DNA of 64,000 nt, taken from positions 1-64,000 of the forward strand of contig NZ_JBGOSE010000004.1 in the NCBI RefSeq assembly GCF_041538045.1, given 5' to 3'. The notes beneath the pieces are model-generated. The model ran no database searches, had not been told where the DNA came from, and saw nothing but the letters and a program-made list of their open reading frames with translations. Both the position numbers and the translations under genes were made by a program. This DNA is from Aliiglaciecola sp041538045. GTDB taxonomy: Bacteria > Pseudomonadota > Gammaproteobacteria > Enterobacterales > Alteromonadaceae. Below are positions 8,923-17,669 of this stretch, in pieces. Numbering within the stretch: the stretch's first letter is position 1; every line of letters begins with the position of its first letter.

Positions 8923-11238
8923 ATGAAAACCGCGTCGTCAGGGAATGGAAAATCCCCTTCATTTGATCCACAAGATAGCCAACGTATTGAAATCAGTTCG
9001 CCCAAAGAGTGGGCAGCTGGGATTCCTGCGGTTATTTCTGCGTATAAAAATGTCACATCCAAAGCGGGTCCGTTTAAAGGTACACGTCTACTGTCTGATT
9101 TGAATCAAATTGAAGGTTTTGATTGTCCCGGCTGTGCTTGGCCAGATCCTTTAAATAAACGGGCTACCTTTGAGTTCTGTGAAAATGGCGCAAAAGCAGT
9201 GGCCGATGAAGCAACCACTAAACGAGCAGATGCAGAATTTTTTGCTAAACATAGTCTTCGTCAGCTAGCAGAGAAATCCGACCGCTGGTTAAACGACCAG
9301 GGTCGTTTGGTTGAGCCAATGTGGTTGCCTGAAGGGGCTGAGCATTATCAGCCTATTGATTGGGAAAGTGCCTTTGAGCTTATCGGCAAACAACTAAATG
9401 CATTAGATAACCCTAATCAAGCCGCTTTTTATACTTCTGGGCGTACAGGCAACGAAGCTGCGTTTTTATATCAACTATTCGTGCGTAAATTTGGCACCAA
9501 TAATCTACCAGACTGTTCGAACATGTGTCACGAGTCCAGCGGAGTGGGCCTCAGTGAAACCATTGGTGTGGGAAAAGGTACAGTTAGCCTCGAAGATTTA
9601 GAGCATGCCGAGGCGATATTTGTATTTGGTCAAAACCCAGGGACAAATCACCCACGAATGTTGGGCACTCTGCAGGATGCAAAACGTAATGGTGCAAAAA
9701 TTGTTGCCATTAATCCGTTGGATGAAACAGGTCTCAAACGTTTCAAAAATCCTCAGGAAGTATCGGGTGTTATTGGTCGTGGCACTCCATTACGTGACTT
9801 ATATTTACCGGTGAGAATAAACGGTGATGTGGCGCTGTTAAAAGGTTTATGCAAGGTTTTAATTGAACGCGACAATTTGGGGCAGCCGATTTTGGATCAT
9901 GAATTCATCGAGCAGTATTGCCATGGATTTGATGCCTTTAAAACCGATATGGAGCAAACCAGTTGGCAAGATATCGAAAATGGCAGCGGGTTAACCCAAG
10001 CCCTTATTGAGCAAGCCGCAGATATTGCTTGTCAGTCGAAAAAGACAATTTGTTGCTGGGCAATGGGCATGACACAACATAAAAACGCTGTGGCCAATAT
10101 TCAGTTAATGACTAACTTTTTGATGTTACAAGGCAATTTAGGCAAGCCCGGTGCCGGAGTTTGTCCCGTGCGAGGCCATAGTAATGTGCAAGGTGATCGC
10201 ACTATGGGGATTTGGGAAAAACCTAATCCTGAATTGCTCGATGCCTTAGAGGCCGAGTTTAGCTTTAATCCACCACGGGAAAATGGTGTGGATGCCGTTG
10301 AAACTGTGTATGGCATGCAGCAAGGGGAAATTAAGCTGTTATTTGCCTTGGGCGGAAACTTTTTCCGAGCCATGCCAGATCATCAAGCCTGTGAACAGGG
10401 ACTCAGTCAATGTGAGTTAACGGTGCAGGTGTCGACTAAATTGAATCGCTCGCATTTGTATACGGGTAAACAAGCGTTGATTTTACCTGCTTTAGGGCGC
10501 ACTGAAATTGATACCCAAGTGAGTGGCGTGCAAACCATCACGGTTGAAAATTCTATGGGGGTTATTCAAACCTCTCACGGCAAAATTCCTCCTGCATCTA
10601 ATTTACTGAAAAGCGAAGTGGATATTATTGCCCAACTCGCTCAGCGTACCCTTAAAAACGATAGCCTAAACTGGTTAGCTTTACGTGATGACTATCGCCT
10701 TATTCGTGACCATATTGGTAATGTGATCCCAGGTTTTGAAAACTTTAACCAGCGTATTGATGAATTAGGTGAGTTTGTTCTTCCCAATGGCGTTCGAGAC
10801 GCCCGAGTGTTTGTTACGCCTACGGGTAAGGCAAACTTTATAGTGCACAGTATCGACAATGTTGCGGTGCCCGAGGGATGTTTGTTGATGATGACTATTC
10901 GAAGTCATGATCAGTTTAATACAACTGTGTACACCAACAATGACCGTTACCGCGGTATTCGTGGCACGCGTAAAGTGTTGTTTATCAATAAACAAGATAT
11001 TGCAGAGCTAGGCTTGCACAGCGGGCAAAAAGTGAATATTCGTAGCCATTGGCCAAATGATAAAGCCAGTATCCGGGAAGTAACCGATTTTGAGTTGGTG
11101 GAGTATGGAATACCCAGAGGTTGTGCTGCTGCCTATTATCCCGAAACCAATGATTTGATACCCATTGATAGTGTGGCAGATAAAAGCAACACACCAGCTT
11201 ATAAGTCGGTGGTGATCAGTTTGCAGGCCAAGGCATAA
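8923..11238 (+). CDS. FdhF/YdeP-family molybdopterin oxidoreductase
   Basis: 771 residues, close to Escherichia coli YdeP. The N-terminus has the family phrase AGIPAVISAYKNV and GFDCPGCAWPDP. The core shows molybdopterin-dinucleotide-binding blocks such as FYTSGRTGNEAAF, FGQNPGTNHPRM and GNLGKPGAGVCPVRGHSNVQGDRTMG, and the C-terminal domain includes RSHDQFNTTVY. There is no N-terminal ferredoxin-like 4Fe-4S motif of the CxxC-x3-C-x(n)-C kind and no Tat signal, so it is cytoplasmic. Physiological substrate unknown; the E. coli protein is linked to acid resistance. AGGAG precedes the ATG. Confidence 0.92.
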   Translation: MKTASSGNGKSPSFDPQDSQRIEISSPKEWAAGIPAVISAYKNVTSKAGPFKGTRLLSDLNQIEGFDCPGCAWPDPLNKRATFEFCENGAKAVADEATTKRADAEFFAKHSLRQLAEKSDRWLNDQGRLVEPMWLPEGAEHYQPIDWESAFELIGKQLNALDNPNQAAFYTSGRTGNEAAFLYQLFVRKFGTNNLPDCSNMCHESSGVGLSETIGVGKGTVSLEDLEHAEAIFVFGQNPGTNHPRMLGTLQDAKRNGAKIVAINPLDETGLKRFKNPQEVSGVIGRGTPLRDLYLPVRINGDVALLKGLCKVLIERDNLGQPILDHEFIEQYCHGFDAFKTDMEQTSWQDIENGSGLTQALIEQAADIACQSKKTICCWAMGMTQHKNAVANIQLMTNFLMLQGNLGKPGAGVCPVRGHSNVQGDRTMGIWEKPNPELLDALEAEFSFNPPRENGVDAVETVYGMQQGEIKLLFALGGNFFRAMPDHQACEQGLSQCELTVQVSTKLNRSHLYTGKQALILPALGRTEIDTQVSGVQTITVENSMGVIQTSHGKIPPASNLLKSEVDIIAQLAQRTLKNDSLNWLALRDDYRLIRDHIGNVIPGFENFNQRIDELGEFVLPNGVRDARVFVTPTGKANFIVHSIDNVAVPEGCLLMMTIRSHDQFNTTVYTNNDRYRGIRGTRKVLFINKQDIAELGLHSGQKVNIRSHWPNDKASIREVTDFELVEYGIPRGCAAAYYPETNDLIPIDSVADKSNTPAYKSVVISLQAKA

Positions 11239-11279
11239 TTTAACTTAGGGGTTCAATTTATCTAGACGATATTTAGGTG

Positions 11280-11318
11280 AAAAAACGGCAAGGATTCATA
11301 CTTTCCTTGCCGTTTTTT
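11280..11318. terminator. Bidirectional rho-independent terminator
   Basis: Stem AACGGCAAGGA/TCCTTGCCGTT flanked by an A-run on the left and a T-run on the right. It sits between the converging YdeP-like gene and the DUF3360 gene and should serve both. Confidence 0.9.
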
Positions 11319-11324
11319 AGTTTT

Positions 11325-12842
11325 TTAGTGTCTGAAACTCGACATTAATGCAGGTATGCCCGGTAGCATACCAACCATAGCCATCACGCTGGTTAAGATA
11401 ATAAACATGACAAGTGGAATGATCCAACGACTCATGTGCGTTAACTCAGAGCTTCTTTCTTTACAGCCGATTAAACCGAGGTTATCCAGCAGCATGGTGA
11501 GTGACCATCCAAACGCAGGGTTCACCAAGGTGGAAGCGAATACCACAATCGCTGCCGATTGCGTGGTTTTCCCTTCCCGTGTCATCTCCATGCCAGCTTC
11601 AAGTAAAGGAATAAATACCCCAACGATCAACGCCACACATAATACGGGTTGCCAAATTGCTAGATCCATGGGGTATCCCCAAACACCGGCAATAACACAG
11701 AATAAAGCAGTTAAAATTGCACCAGCAGGTATTGGACGTTTGGCAATGGCGGCAGGTACAATATAGGTCCCCCAAGATGATGCAAAGTTAGCTCCCCCTA
11801 GAATGGAACCAAAGGTTTGTCTGGCCGATGCACTTAACATAGTGTCATCGATGTTCATTTGTACTTTTTCAGTACGCTGAGGGTAGCTGATTTTTTGAAA
11901 TACTTGATGTCCTAGGAAGTCAGGAGACCACATGGCTACAGCAAGGATTGCAAAAGGTAAAACGACAACAAAACTTTCGAGGGTAGGCAAACCTAACATC
12001 CAGCCAGTGTTTTCTCCCCACCAATACATAGGGTTCATGTTTGGTAGTCCAGGGGCTGTATGGAACTCAAAAGGTGCGCCTAACGCAAAGGCTGTCACTC
12101 CACCTAAAACACAGCTTAGTGGCACTGCTAACCAGCGCTTTTTAAAGTGCTCCAAAAAGGCATAAAGTAAAATAGTGGCCAAAATCACGATGAAAGCAAT
12201 ATGGGTTTTATCGATACCTTCAGCCCACACAAACAGCTTTTTGACTTGGGAAATGGTGCCAATAAAGCCTAAATACAGTAGCATGCCTCCACACACGCCT
12301 TTACTGGTGAGTCGGGCGAGCAAACTTCCGCCTTTACTGAATGCCAGTATCAAACCAAAGGCACCAATTAGCAGACCAAACGCCATTGGGTGACCCCCAG
12401 TGGCAACAACGATGGGAATTAACGGGATTAACGGCCCGTGAGTACCTGCTAAGTTTGCGGTTGGTAGAATAAAACCTGAAAACAAAATAATGAAAAAGGA
12501 CACTATAAGTAGTTCGTAGCGCACATTTTCTAAAACAAATTCATCGCCTAATCCTAAAGCGCCAGCAAATGTAGCGGCAATGGCGGCAACCATAACTACT
12601 TTACCAATGGTCGCGGCCATAGCAGGAATAGTATCTTCGAATTCGAATCGATAATCCTTAAACGGTAAATTAGGCCGCCAACGTTTTGGTTGCATAATTT
12701 GCAATTCGTGCTCTAGATATTCATCTCTACTGGCGAACTCAGAGCTTGGTTTGTGCAGTTTTTCGTAGCTTTCGGAAACGGCTGTATTCTCCGTGACCTG
12801 TGCAGCCTCAGACGAAATGTCATTTTGCGGCGTGGTATTCAT
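11325..12842 (-). CDS. DUF3360 family transporter (SulP/xanthine-permease-like fold)
   Basis: 505 residues. A cytoplasmic N-terminal tail of about 75 residues (rich in Ser/Glu, with LQIMQPKRWRPNLPFKDYRF just before the membrane) is followed by roughly 12 hydrophobic segments and motifs such as NLAGTHGPLIPLIP and FGGxxxxx-like Gly-rich turns. These are typical of the DUF3360 family, which I recall as related to SulP/NAT permeases. Substrate unproven. Convergence on a molybdoenzyme gene makes an oxyanion plausible. GGGGAAATC precedes the ATG. Confidence 0.85.
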   Translation of the reverse strand: MNTTPQNDISSEAAQVTENTAVSESYEKLHKPSSEFASRDEYLEHELQIMQPKRWRPNLPFKDYRFEFEDTIPAMAATIGKVVMVAAIAATFAGALGLGDEFVLENVRYELLIVSFFIILFSGFILPTANLAGTHGPLIPLIPIVVATGGHPMAFGLLIGAFGLILAFSKGGSLLARLTSKGVCGGMLLYLGFIGTISQVKKLFVWAEGIDKTHIAFIVILATILLYAFLEHFKKRWLAVPLSCVLGGVTAFALGAPFEFHTAPGLPNMNPMYWWGENTGWMLGLPTLESFVVVLPFAILAVAMWSPDFLGHQVFQKISYPQRTEKVQMNIDDTMLSASARQTFGSILGGANFASSWGTYIVPAAIAKRPIPAGAILTALFCVIAGVWGYPMDLAIWQPVLCVALIVGVFIPLLEAGMEMTREGKTTQSAAIVVFASTLVNPAFGWSLTMLLDNLGLIGCKERSSELTHMSRWIIPLVMFIILTSVMAMVGMLPGIPALMSSFRH

Positions 12843-13888
12843 GATTTCCCCGGCAACATAGTTGCTTTTAAAAAATAAAATGTAGCTTTATTTAAAGCAA
12901 GTTAATGTTGAGGGCGTAGGATAGATCAGCTTTAAAAAAATTACGATAAGCCTAAGGTCTTACATATTTTCATTAAAATTTGTGAATGCAGGATTTACTA
13001 AACTTAAAAAAAGCGATTAATTTAAACATGCAAATCAACTGATTAGCCGTTATAACAAGCAAAAATTCGGTAATTTAGTAAAACTATGGGGATTGTTAGC
13101 GTTTCGATAGGTTAAAACAACTTATTGTAGTCTATTCAAGGCCCAAAAATTTCCCAACACAATGCTAATAACTGCGTTAATCATTCAAAAAAAATCTAAA
13201 AATTAGACAATAATTTTGCTTTTGACCCTGTTATTTTCTATTCGATGTTGCTTTGTTTTAGGCTTTAAGCACTTCTCAGACCTTTGATGAGCATTGATGT
13301 CGGTCAATGTTTTTGTTGTTTGTTCTGCTTGAGGGCGCAATTATTTTGCGCCACCTTGTCGATTTAGAGTATAATTTGTTCAGACTATAGGTTTGTTGTC
13401 TTAGCTAATTAGCTTTGAACTGAATAGGCTAAAAACACGCAAAACAGCTCTAATGGGCAGAAAAGTTGGTTTCACGTTCAACGTACGGTATTGATGTCAG
13501 CGTAACTGCGCTGTTAAGAATTGGGCAGAAAACTAAGCAATGGTGAGTCGAGCATGATTTGTGTGAATAATATTCTAGACAATCTTCTAGTTAATATTAC
13601 TTAATTAGCACGTGCAGCTCGAATGCGTTCAAACTGGGGTAGCTCCCGGCAGCATAAAACAGACTAGATTAAGTCAATAGGACATTCGACGCGGTTGTTA
13701 TTGTGACGATGAAAATGTCTTAGTTGAGTTAATCATTATTTCTATTTTTCAAACTATTTAGTATCAAGGTCCTTCCCTTCAACAGGGATGCTGCCGCAAT
13801 ATTAATTTTTAAGTGAATAAGTGACGTGAGCGTAAAGTAACGACTTTTTCTAAAGCCTCGTTAGCGCACAACTTAAATCAGGCCAAAA
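12843..13888. other. Long non-coding stretch between two divergent transporter genes
   Basis: 1,046 bases without a plausible gene. It contains a perfect 7-bp-stem hairpin GGCGCAA-ttatt-TTGCGCC at 13334-13352 without a T-run. This is followed by a possible -10 box TATAAT near 13371 and the 12-bp palindrome AGCTAATTAGCT at 13403-13414. The last 500 bases lie upstream of the SulP gene and may be a long leader or a small RNA. No known riboswitch consensus was recognised. Confidence 0.45.
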
Positions 13889-15580
13889 ATGCTATCTGCA
13901 CTTAGAAAATCGATACAAAGTAAACCCTCTTACCATGAGATACAGGCTAATGTCCTCGCGGGCTTAACCGTTGGTGTTATTGCCCTTCCCCTTTCTATGG
14001 CATTGGCTATTGCCAGTGGCGTACCTCCACAACATGGCTTATATACAGCAATAGTGGCGGGAATTATCATTGCCCTAAGCGGCGGCTCCAAAGTGAATAT
14101 CTCTGGCCCTACTGCCGCTTTTGTGGTCATTTTATTACCAATTGTGCAACAGTATGGATTAGGAGGGTTGCTGGTTAGTGGATTTATGGCTGGCTTCATC
14201 CTTGTGTTGATGGGGGTAGGCAAGTTTGGCAAACTAATTGAAATTGTGCCTTATCCAGTGATTGTTGGTTTTACCTCAGGGATCAGTGTCGTCATCGCCA
14301 CCTTTCAAATTGGTGACTTTTTAGGGTTGAGCATTGAATCCCTTGATGGTCACTATCTAGATAAATTATCGACTATTCTTTTCGCACTGCCGACCCTGGC
14401 ATGGCAAGAAACCATAATTGGTGTTTTGACATTAACGGTGTTGTTGGTATGGCCAAAGTTTCGTTCCAAAATACCAGGGCACTTGGTGGCATTGTTAATA
14501 GCCAGCACTGCAGCCTGGTTACTTAGTCTATCTGTAGATGATTTTTCGGTTGCCACTATTGGTAGTCGTTTTTCTTTTGATATCAATGGCGTGGTGGGAA
14601 ATGGTATTCCGCCAATACTGCCTACTTTTGAGTGGCCATGGAATTTACCCGGTGCCGATGGTGCGCCAATTGGGATCAGTTTTGAATTGATTCGTTTGTT
14701 GCTGCCATCTGCTATCACCATTGCTATTTTGGGTGCACTTGAATCTTTGTTATGTGCCGTGGTTGCCGACGGTATGTCGGGTAAAAAACATAACTCAAAT
14801 GATGAGCTTATCGGTCAGGGCATTGGTAATATCGTTTCACCATTATTCGGTGGTTTACCCGCTACCGCAGCCATCGCTCGTACTGCGGCGAATGTTAAAA
14901 CTGGAGGTAGCCTGCCTCTTTCTTCGGTGATCCACGGTTTGTTCATCTTGCTAAGTATCTTGCTGCTTACCCCTCTTTTATCCTATATACCCATGGCTTC
15001 TATGGCAGCCTTATTATTAATGGTTGCGTGGAATATGAGTGAAGCTAAATACTTTATTCGAACTGTAAAAATCGCGCCCCGTGATGATGTGGTGGTGTTG
15101 ATTTTGTGTTTCCTTCTGACGGTGCTGTTCGATATGACAATTGCTGTTGGTGTGGGTATTGGTTTAGCCGCCATGCTGTTTATTCGACGCAGCATTAGCC
15201 TGACTCAAACTGCCGAAATAGAGGCCGATCATGCCGACTATGACATGCCTGATAATACGGTTGTTTATGATATTAACGGTGCGTTGTTTTTTGGTTCTGC
15301 CCACAAAGCGTTGAAAACCATCGCCTCTGTGAGACCTGATGTTCGGGTAGTAATCCTAGATATGTCTGAGGTTACTCTTCTTGATATGAGTGCCATAGTG
15401 GCGATGGAGTCCATAGCGAATGATTTACAGCAGAAAAACATTGCTTTGATCATCAATAGTTTGCAGCCGCGCATGATTTTAAAACTTAGACGGGCAGGTA
15501 TTCGCAAAAAAATCGGCAAAATCGCATTTTCCAGAACGTTAAATGACAGTTTCGAGTTAGCCCGCAAAATGCCGAGCTGA
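13889..15580 (+). CDS. SulP-family anion transporter with STAS domain
   Basis: 563 residues. The membrane part (about 20-430) begins with the family signature NVLAGLTVGVIALPLSMALAIASG and has SGPTAAF and FGGLPATAAIARTAANVKTG, the hallmarks of SulP carriers. A cytoplasmic STAS domain (about 445-555) contains VILDMSEVTLLDMSA. Possible substrates are bicarbonate, sulfate or C4-dicarboxylates (BicA/DauA type); the sequence alone does not decide. Only a weak ribosome-binding site is seen before the ATG. Confidence 0.93.
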   Translation: MLSALRKSIQSKPSYHEIQANVLAGLTVGVIALPLSMALAIASGVPPQHGLYTAIVAGIIIALSGGSKVNISGPTAAFVVILLPIVQQYGLGGLLVSGFMAGFILVLMGVGKFGKLIEIVPYPVIVGFTSGISVVIATFQIGDFLGLSIESLDGHYLDKLSTILFALPTLAWQETIIGVLTLTVLLVWPKFRSKIPGHLVALLIASTAAWLLSLSVDDFSVATIGSRFSFDINGVVGNGIPPILPTFEWPWNLPGADGAPIGISFELIRLLLPSAITIAILGALESLLCAVVADGMSGKKHNSNDELIGQGIGNIVSPLFGGLPATAAIARTAANVKTGGSLPLSSVIHGLFILLSILLLTPLLSYIPMASMAALLLMVAWNMSEAKYFIRTVKIAPRDDVVVLILCFLLTVLFDMTIAVGVGIGLAAMLFIRRSISLTQTAEIEADHADYDMPDNTVVYDINGALFFGSAHKALKTIASVRPDVRVVILDMSEVTLLDMSAIVAMESIANDLQQKNIALIINSLQPRMILKLRRAGIRKKIGKIAFSRTLNDSFELARKMPS

Positions 15581-15709
15581 TCACTAATGCAAACTACCTT
15601 TGCAAGGCGCAAAAGATACGGATATTTATTGTGCCTTTTGAAGCCATATAGGCATAACGGCTTTAGCTGTGGTGGAGTGAGAAAGTAGAGTCTGAGACGT
15701 CACAAAAAG

Positions 15710-15725
15710 TCATACTTTAGTATGA
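15710..15725. promoter_or_regulatory. Palindrome, possible operator
   Basis: TCATACTTTAGTATGA has 7-base perfect arms around a TT centre. It lies about 205 bases upstream of the porin operon, followed by an AT-rich stretch with promoter-like composition, in the 350-base gap after the SulP gene. No T-run follows, so an operator is more likely than a terminator. Confidence 0.4.
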
Positions 15726-15930
15726 TTATTCGCAATATTTTTTTGCATATTTTTTCTTGTGCTATTCTGAATGTATAGGTTTGTTGAGTTAAGGGATTTT
15801 AACGAGATTTTAGACATGCTTGTTTTATTAAAACTATTTTCACCTAACATTTATCTGACAGCCTTTTGTTAGAAAATCTACTTTTTACACAATTTTCAGT
15901 TTGATGATATTTTGTCGAGAGAGCATTTTA

Positions 15931-17223
15931 ATGTTTAGAATTAAGTTTTGCACAGGTTTAGTGCTGCATACCCTATGTCTTGTCGCGTTGATTTTTCAAG
16001 GTGGGACTTTGTTTGCCCAGACTCTCGATGGCAGCGGGTCTTCATTACGGATCAGTGGTTTTGGCACTTTAGGCCTGACTAGTACGGATGCACCTGATGG
16101 TTGGGGTTTTAGGCGTGATATTGCTCAACCGTCCAATGATGGAGGCTTACGTGGAGATATTGACTCTCGATTGGGGCTGCAATTCAATTATGCGCCAACC
16201 GCACAATTTGAACTAGTTGGGCAATTTGTTTTAAAGCGCCGGTCTAGTTATACCCCAGCTAGTGATGCTATAGAGTGGGCATTCGCTGCATATCGACCTT
16301 TACCAGACTTCACTATGCGAGTAGGGCGAGTCAATATTGACGCATTTTTAGCTGCAGATTACCGAAATGTTGGATTTGCATATTCATTTGCACGGCCACC
16401 AGTTGAGTTCTATGGCTCCTTACCTCACTCTCTTGACGGCATTGATATCAACAAAGATATGCAATTTGATGATAGCTTTTGGCGTTTTAAAGTTTATGCT
16501 GGACGTTCACATAGTGGTGACTTGGCCTTTGACGGCCGAACCACAATTAAACCCATTTATGGCCTCACTGTTTCTCGTGAATCTAATGGCTTAACGTTAC
16601 GCTTAGGACTTGCTTATGCAGGATTAGCAAGCAATCCAACTATCATAAAACCCTTGCTCGAAGGCTTAGACTCAATGGCTGCGGTACCTATTCCAGAGGT
16701 GGTGAGCCAAGTCGAAAGTTTTCAATCTCGATTAGATAACACTGACTCCCATGGCATTTATCATTCTTTTGCTATGAATTACGACTTGTTAGACTGGTTA
16801 TGGACCTTTGAGATGACTAAGGTTACTGGTCACCCAAGCACGCGCTTAACTGCAGGGTATGCAGGTATTGGAAAACGAATTGGCTCGGTTACACTTTTGG
16901 CTGGTTATAGTCGTATTTCGACACCAAAGTTACCTGTTTCGGCACCTGATTGGGTAACACCATTGACGCCTATTTTGGGCGAAGCTGTTGCATTTCAAGC
17001 TCAAGCTATAGCTTCCGCATCCGCACTAGCTGTCAATAGTTCAGGGGCTAACCAACATTCTATTTCATTGGGGGCTCGTTGGGATTTCCGTCATAACATG
17101 GCGCTGAAAGTGCAGTGGGATCAGGTGAGTGTTGATGAGTATGGCGCTAGGTTATGGGCAAACGGTACATTAGAATCAACAAATGCAGACGTATACAGTG
17201 TGCTGGTGGATTTTGTATTTTGA
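15931..17223 (+). CDS. Outer-membrane beta-barrel (porin-like) protein
   Basis: 430 residues from the ATG at 15931, chosen over 15904 because GAGAG lies just upstream and the signal peptide (FRIKFCTGLVLHTLCLV... ending LFAQ) starts naturally. The mature part alternates polar and hydrophobic residues as in a beta-barrel (RISGFGTLGLT, LGLQFNYAP, FELVGQFVLKRR) and ends VLVDFVF with C-terminal Phe, the BAM recognition signal. It contains an RVGR segment like that of phosphate-type or general porins. First gene of a three-gene operon with a periplasmic binding protein and a diguanylate cyclase. Confidence 0.8.
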   Translation: MFRIKFCTGLVLHTLCLVALIFQGGTLFAQTLDGSGSSLRISGFGTLGLTSTDAPDGWGFRRDIAQPSNDGGLRGDIDSRLGLQFNYAPTAQFELVGQFVLKRRSSYTPASDAIEWAFAAYRPLPDFTMRVGRVNIDAFLAADYRNVGFAYSFARPPVEFYGSLPHSLDGIDINKDMQFDDSFWRFKVYAGRSHSGDLAFDGRTTIKPIYGLTVSRESNGLTLRLGLAYAGLASNPTIIKPLLEGLDSMAAVPIPEVVSQVESFQSRLDNTDSHGIYHSFAMNYDLLDWLWTFEMTKVTGHPSTRLTAGYAGIGKRIGSVTLLAGYSRISTPKLPVSAPDWVTPLTPILGEAVAFQAQAIASASALAVNSSGANQHSISLGARWDFRHNMALKVQWDQVSVDEYGARLWANGTLESTNADVYSVLVDFVF

Positions 17224-17660
17224 ACTCACTATTTAGAACAAGGTTACAGTATGCAATATTCTTGATGCTAATTATGTTTGGCAAAATGGCGCACGCTGAT
17301 TTCTATATAGTTTTGCATGCAAGCAATCCTCAAGAAAGTATGACAAAAAAAGAAGTGGTGAACCTTTTTATGGGCCGCAGCAGGGGGTTTCCTAATGGCG
17401 GTTTTGCATTGGTCTTTGATTTACCTAGAGACGATCCTAATAGTGCCGATTTTTATAAAGCTCTGACAGGATGGAGCATGTCACAGGTGAATAGCTATTG
17501 GTCTCGCCTAATGTTTTCAGGTCAAAGCATGCCACCACAACCATTGCCGAATGAAAAAGCAATGATTGAAATACTAAAGCGTAACCCAAGTGGAATTGGT
17601 TGGTTAAGCAAAGCGCCAGAAGATAATTCGTTACGAACAATTTTAGTCCTTAAGGATTAA
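17220..17660 (+). CDS. Periplasmic phosphate-binding-like (PBP superfamily) protein
   Basis: 146 residues if started at TTG 17220, which overlaps the porin stop codon (TTGA). That start gives a good Sec signal: Arg-containing n-region, hydrophobic core YAIFLMLIMFG and cleavage after MAHA. The mature protein (VLHASNPQESMTKKEVVNLFMGRSRGFPNGGFALVFDLP...) matches the short PstS-like substrate-binding proteins in which a single domain carries the K-E-V...IFLGR-type stretch. ATG 17265 is the alternative start but would truncate the signal. The overlap suggests translational coupling to the porin. It probably senses a periplasmic ligand for the cyclase that follows. Confidence 0.75.
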   Translation: MNSLFRTRLQYAIFLMLIMFGKMAHADFYIVLHASNPQESMTKKEVVNLFMGRSRGFPNGGFALVFDLPRDDPNSADFYKALTGWSMSQVNSYWSRLMFSGQSMPPQPLPNEKAMIEILKRNPSGIGWLSKAPEDNSLRTILVLKD

Positions 17661-17669
17661 GGAGCTTCC

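Noticed and set aside
13334..13352. Terminator of the DUF3360 or SulP gene
   Set aside because: The stem is perfect but has no T-run on either strand and lies upstream of both genes.
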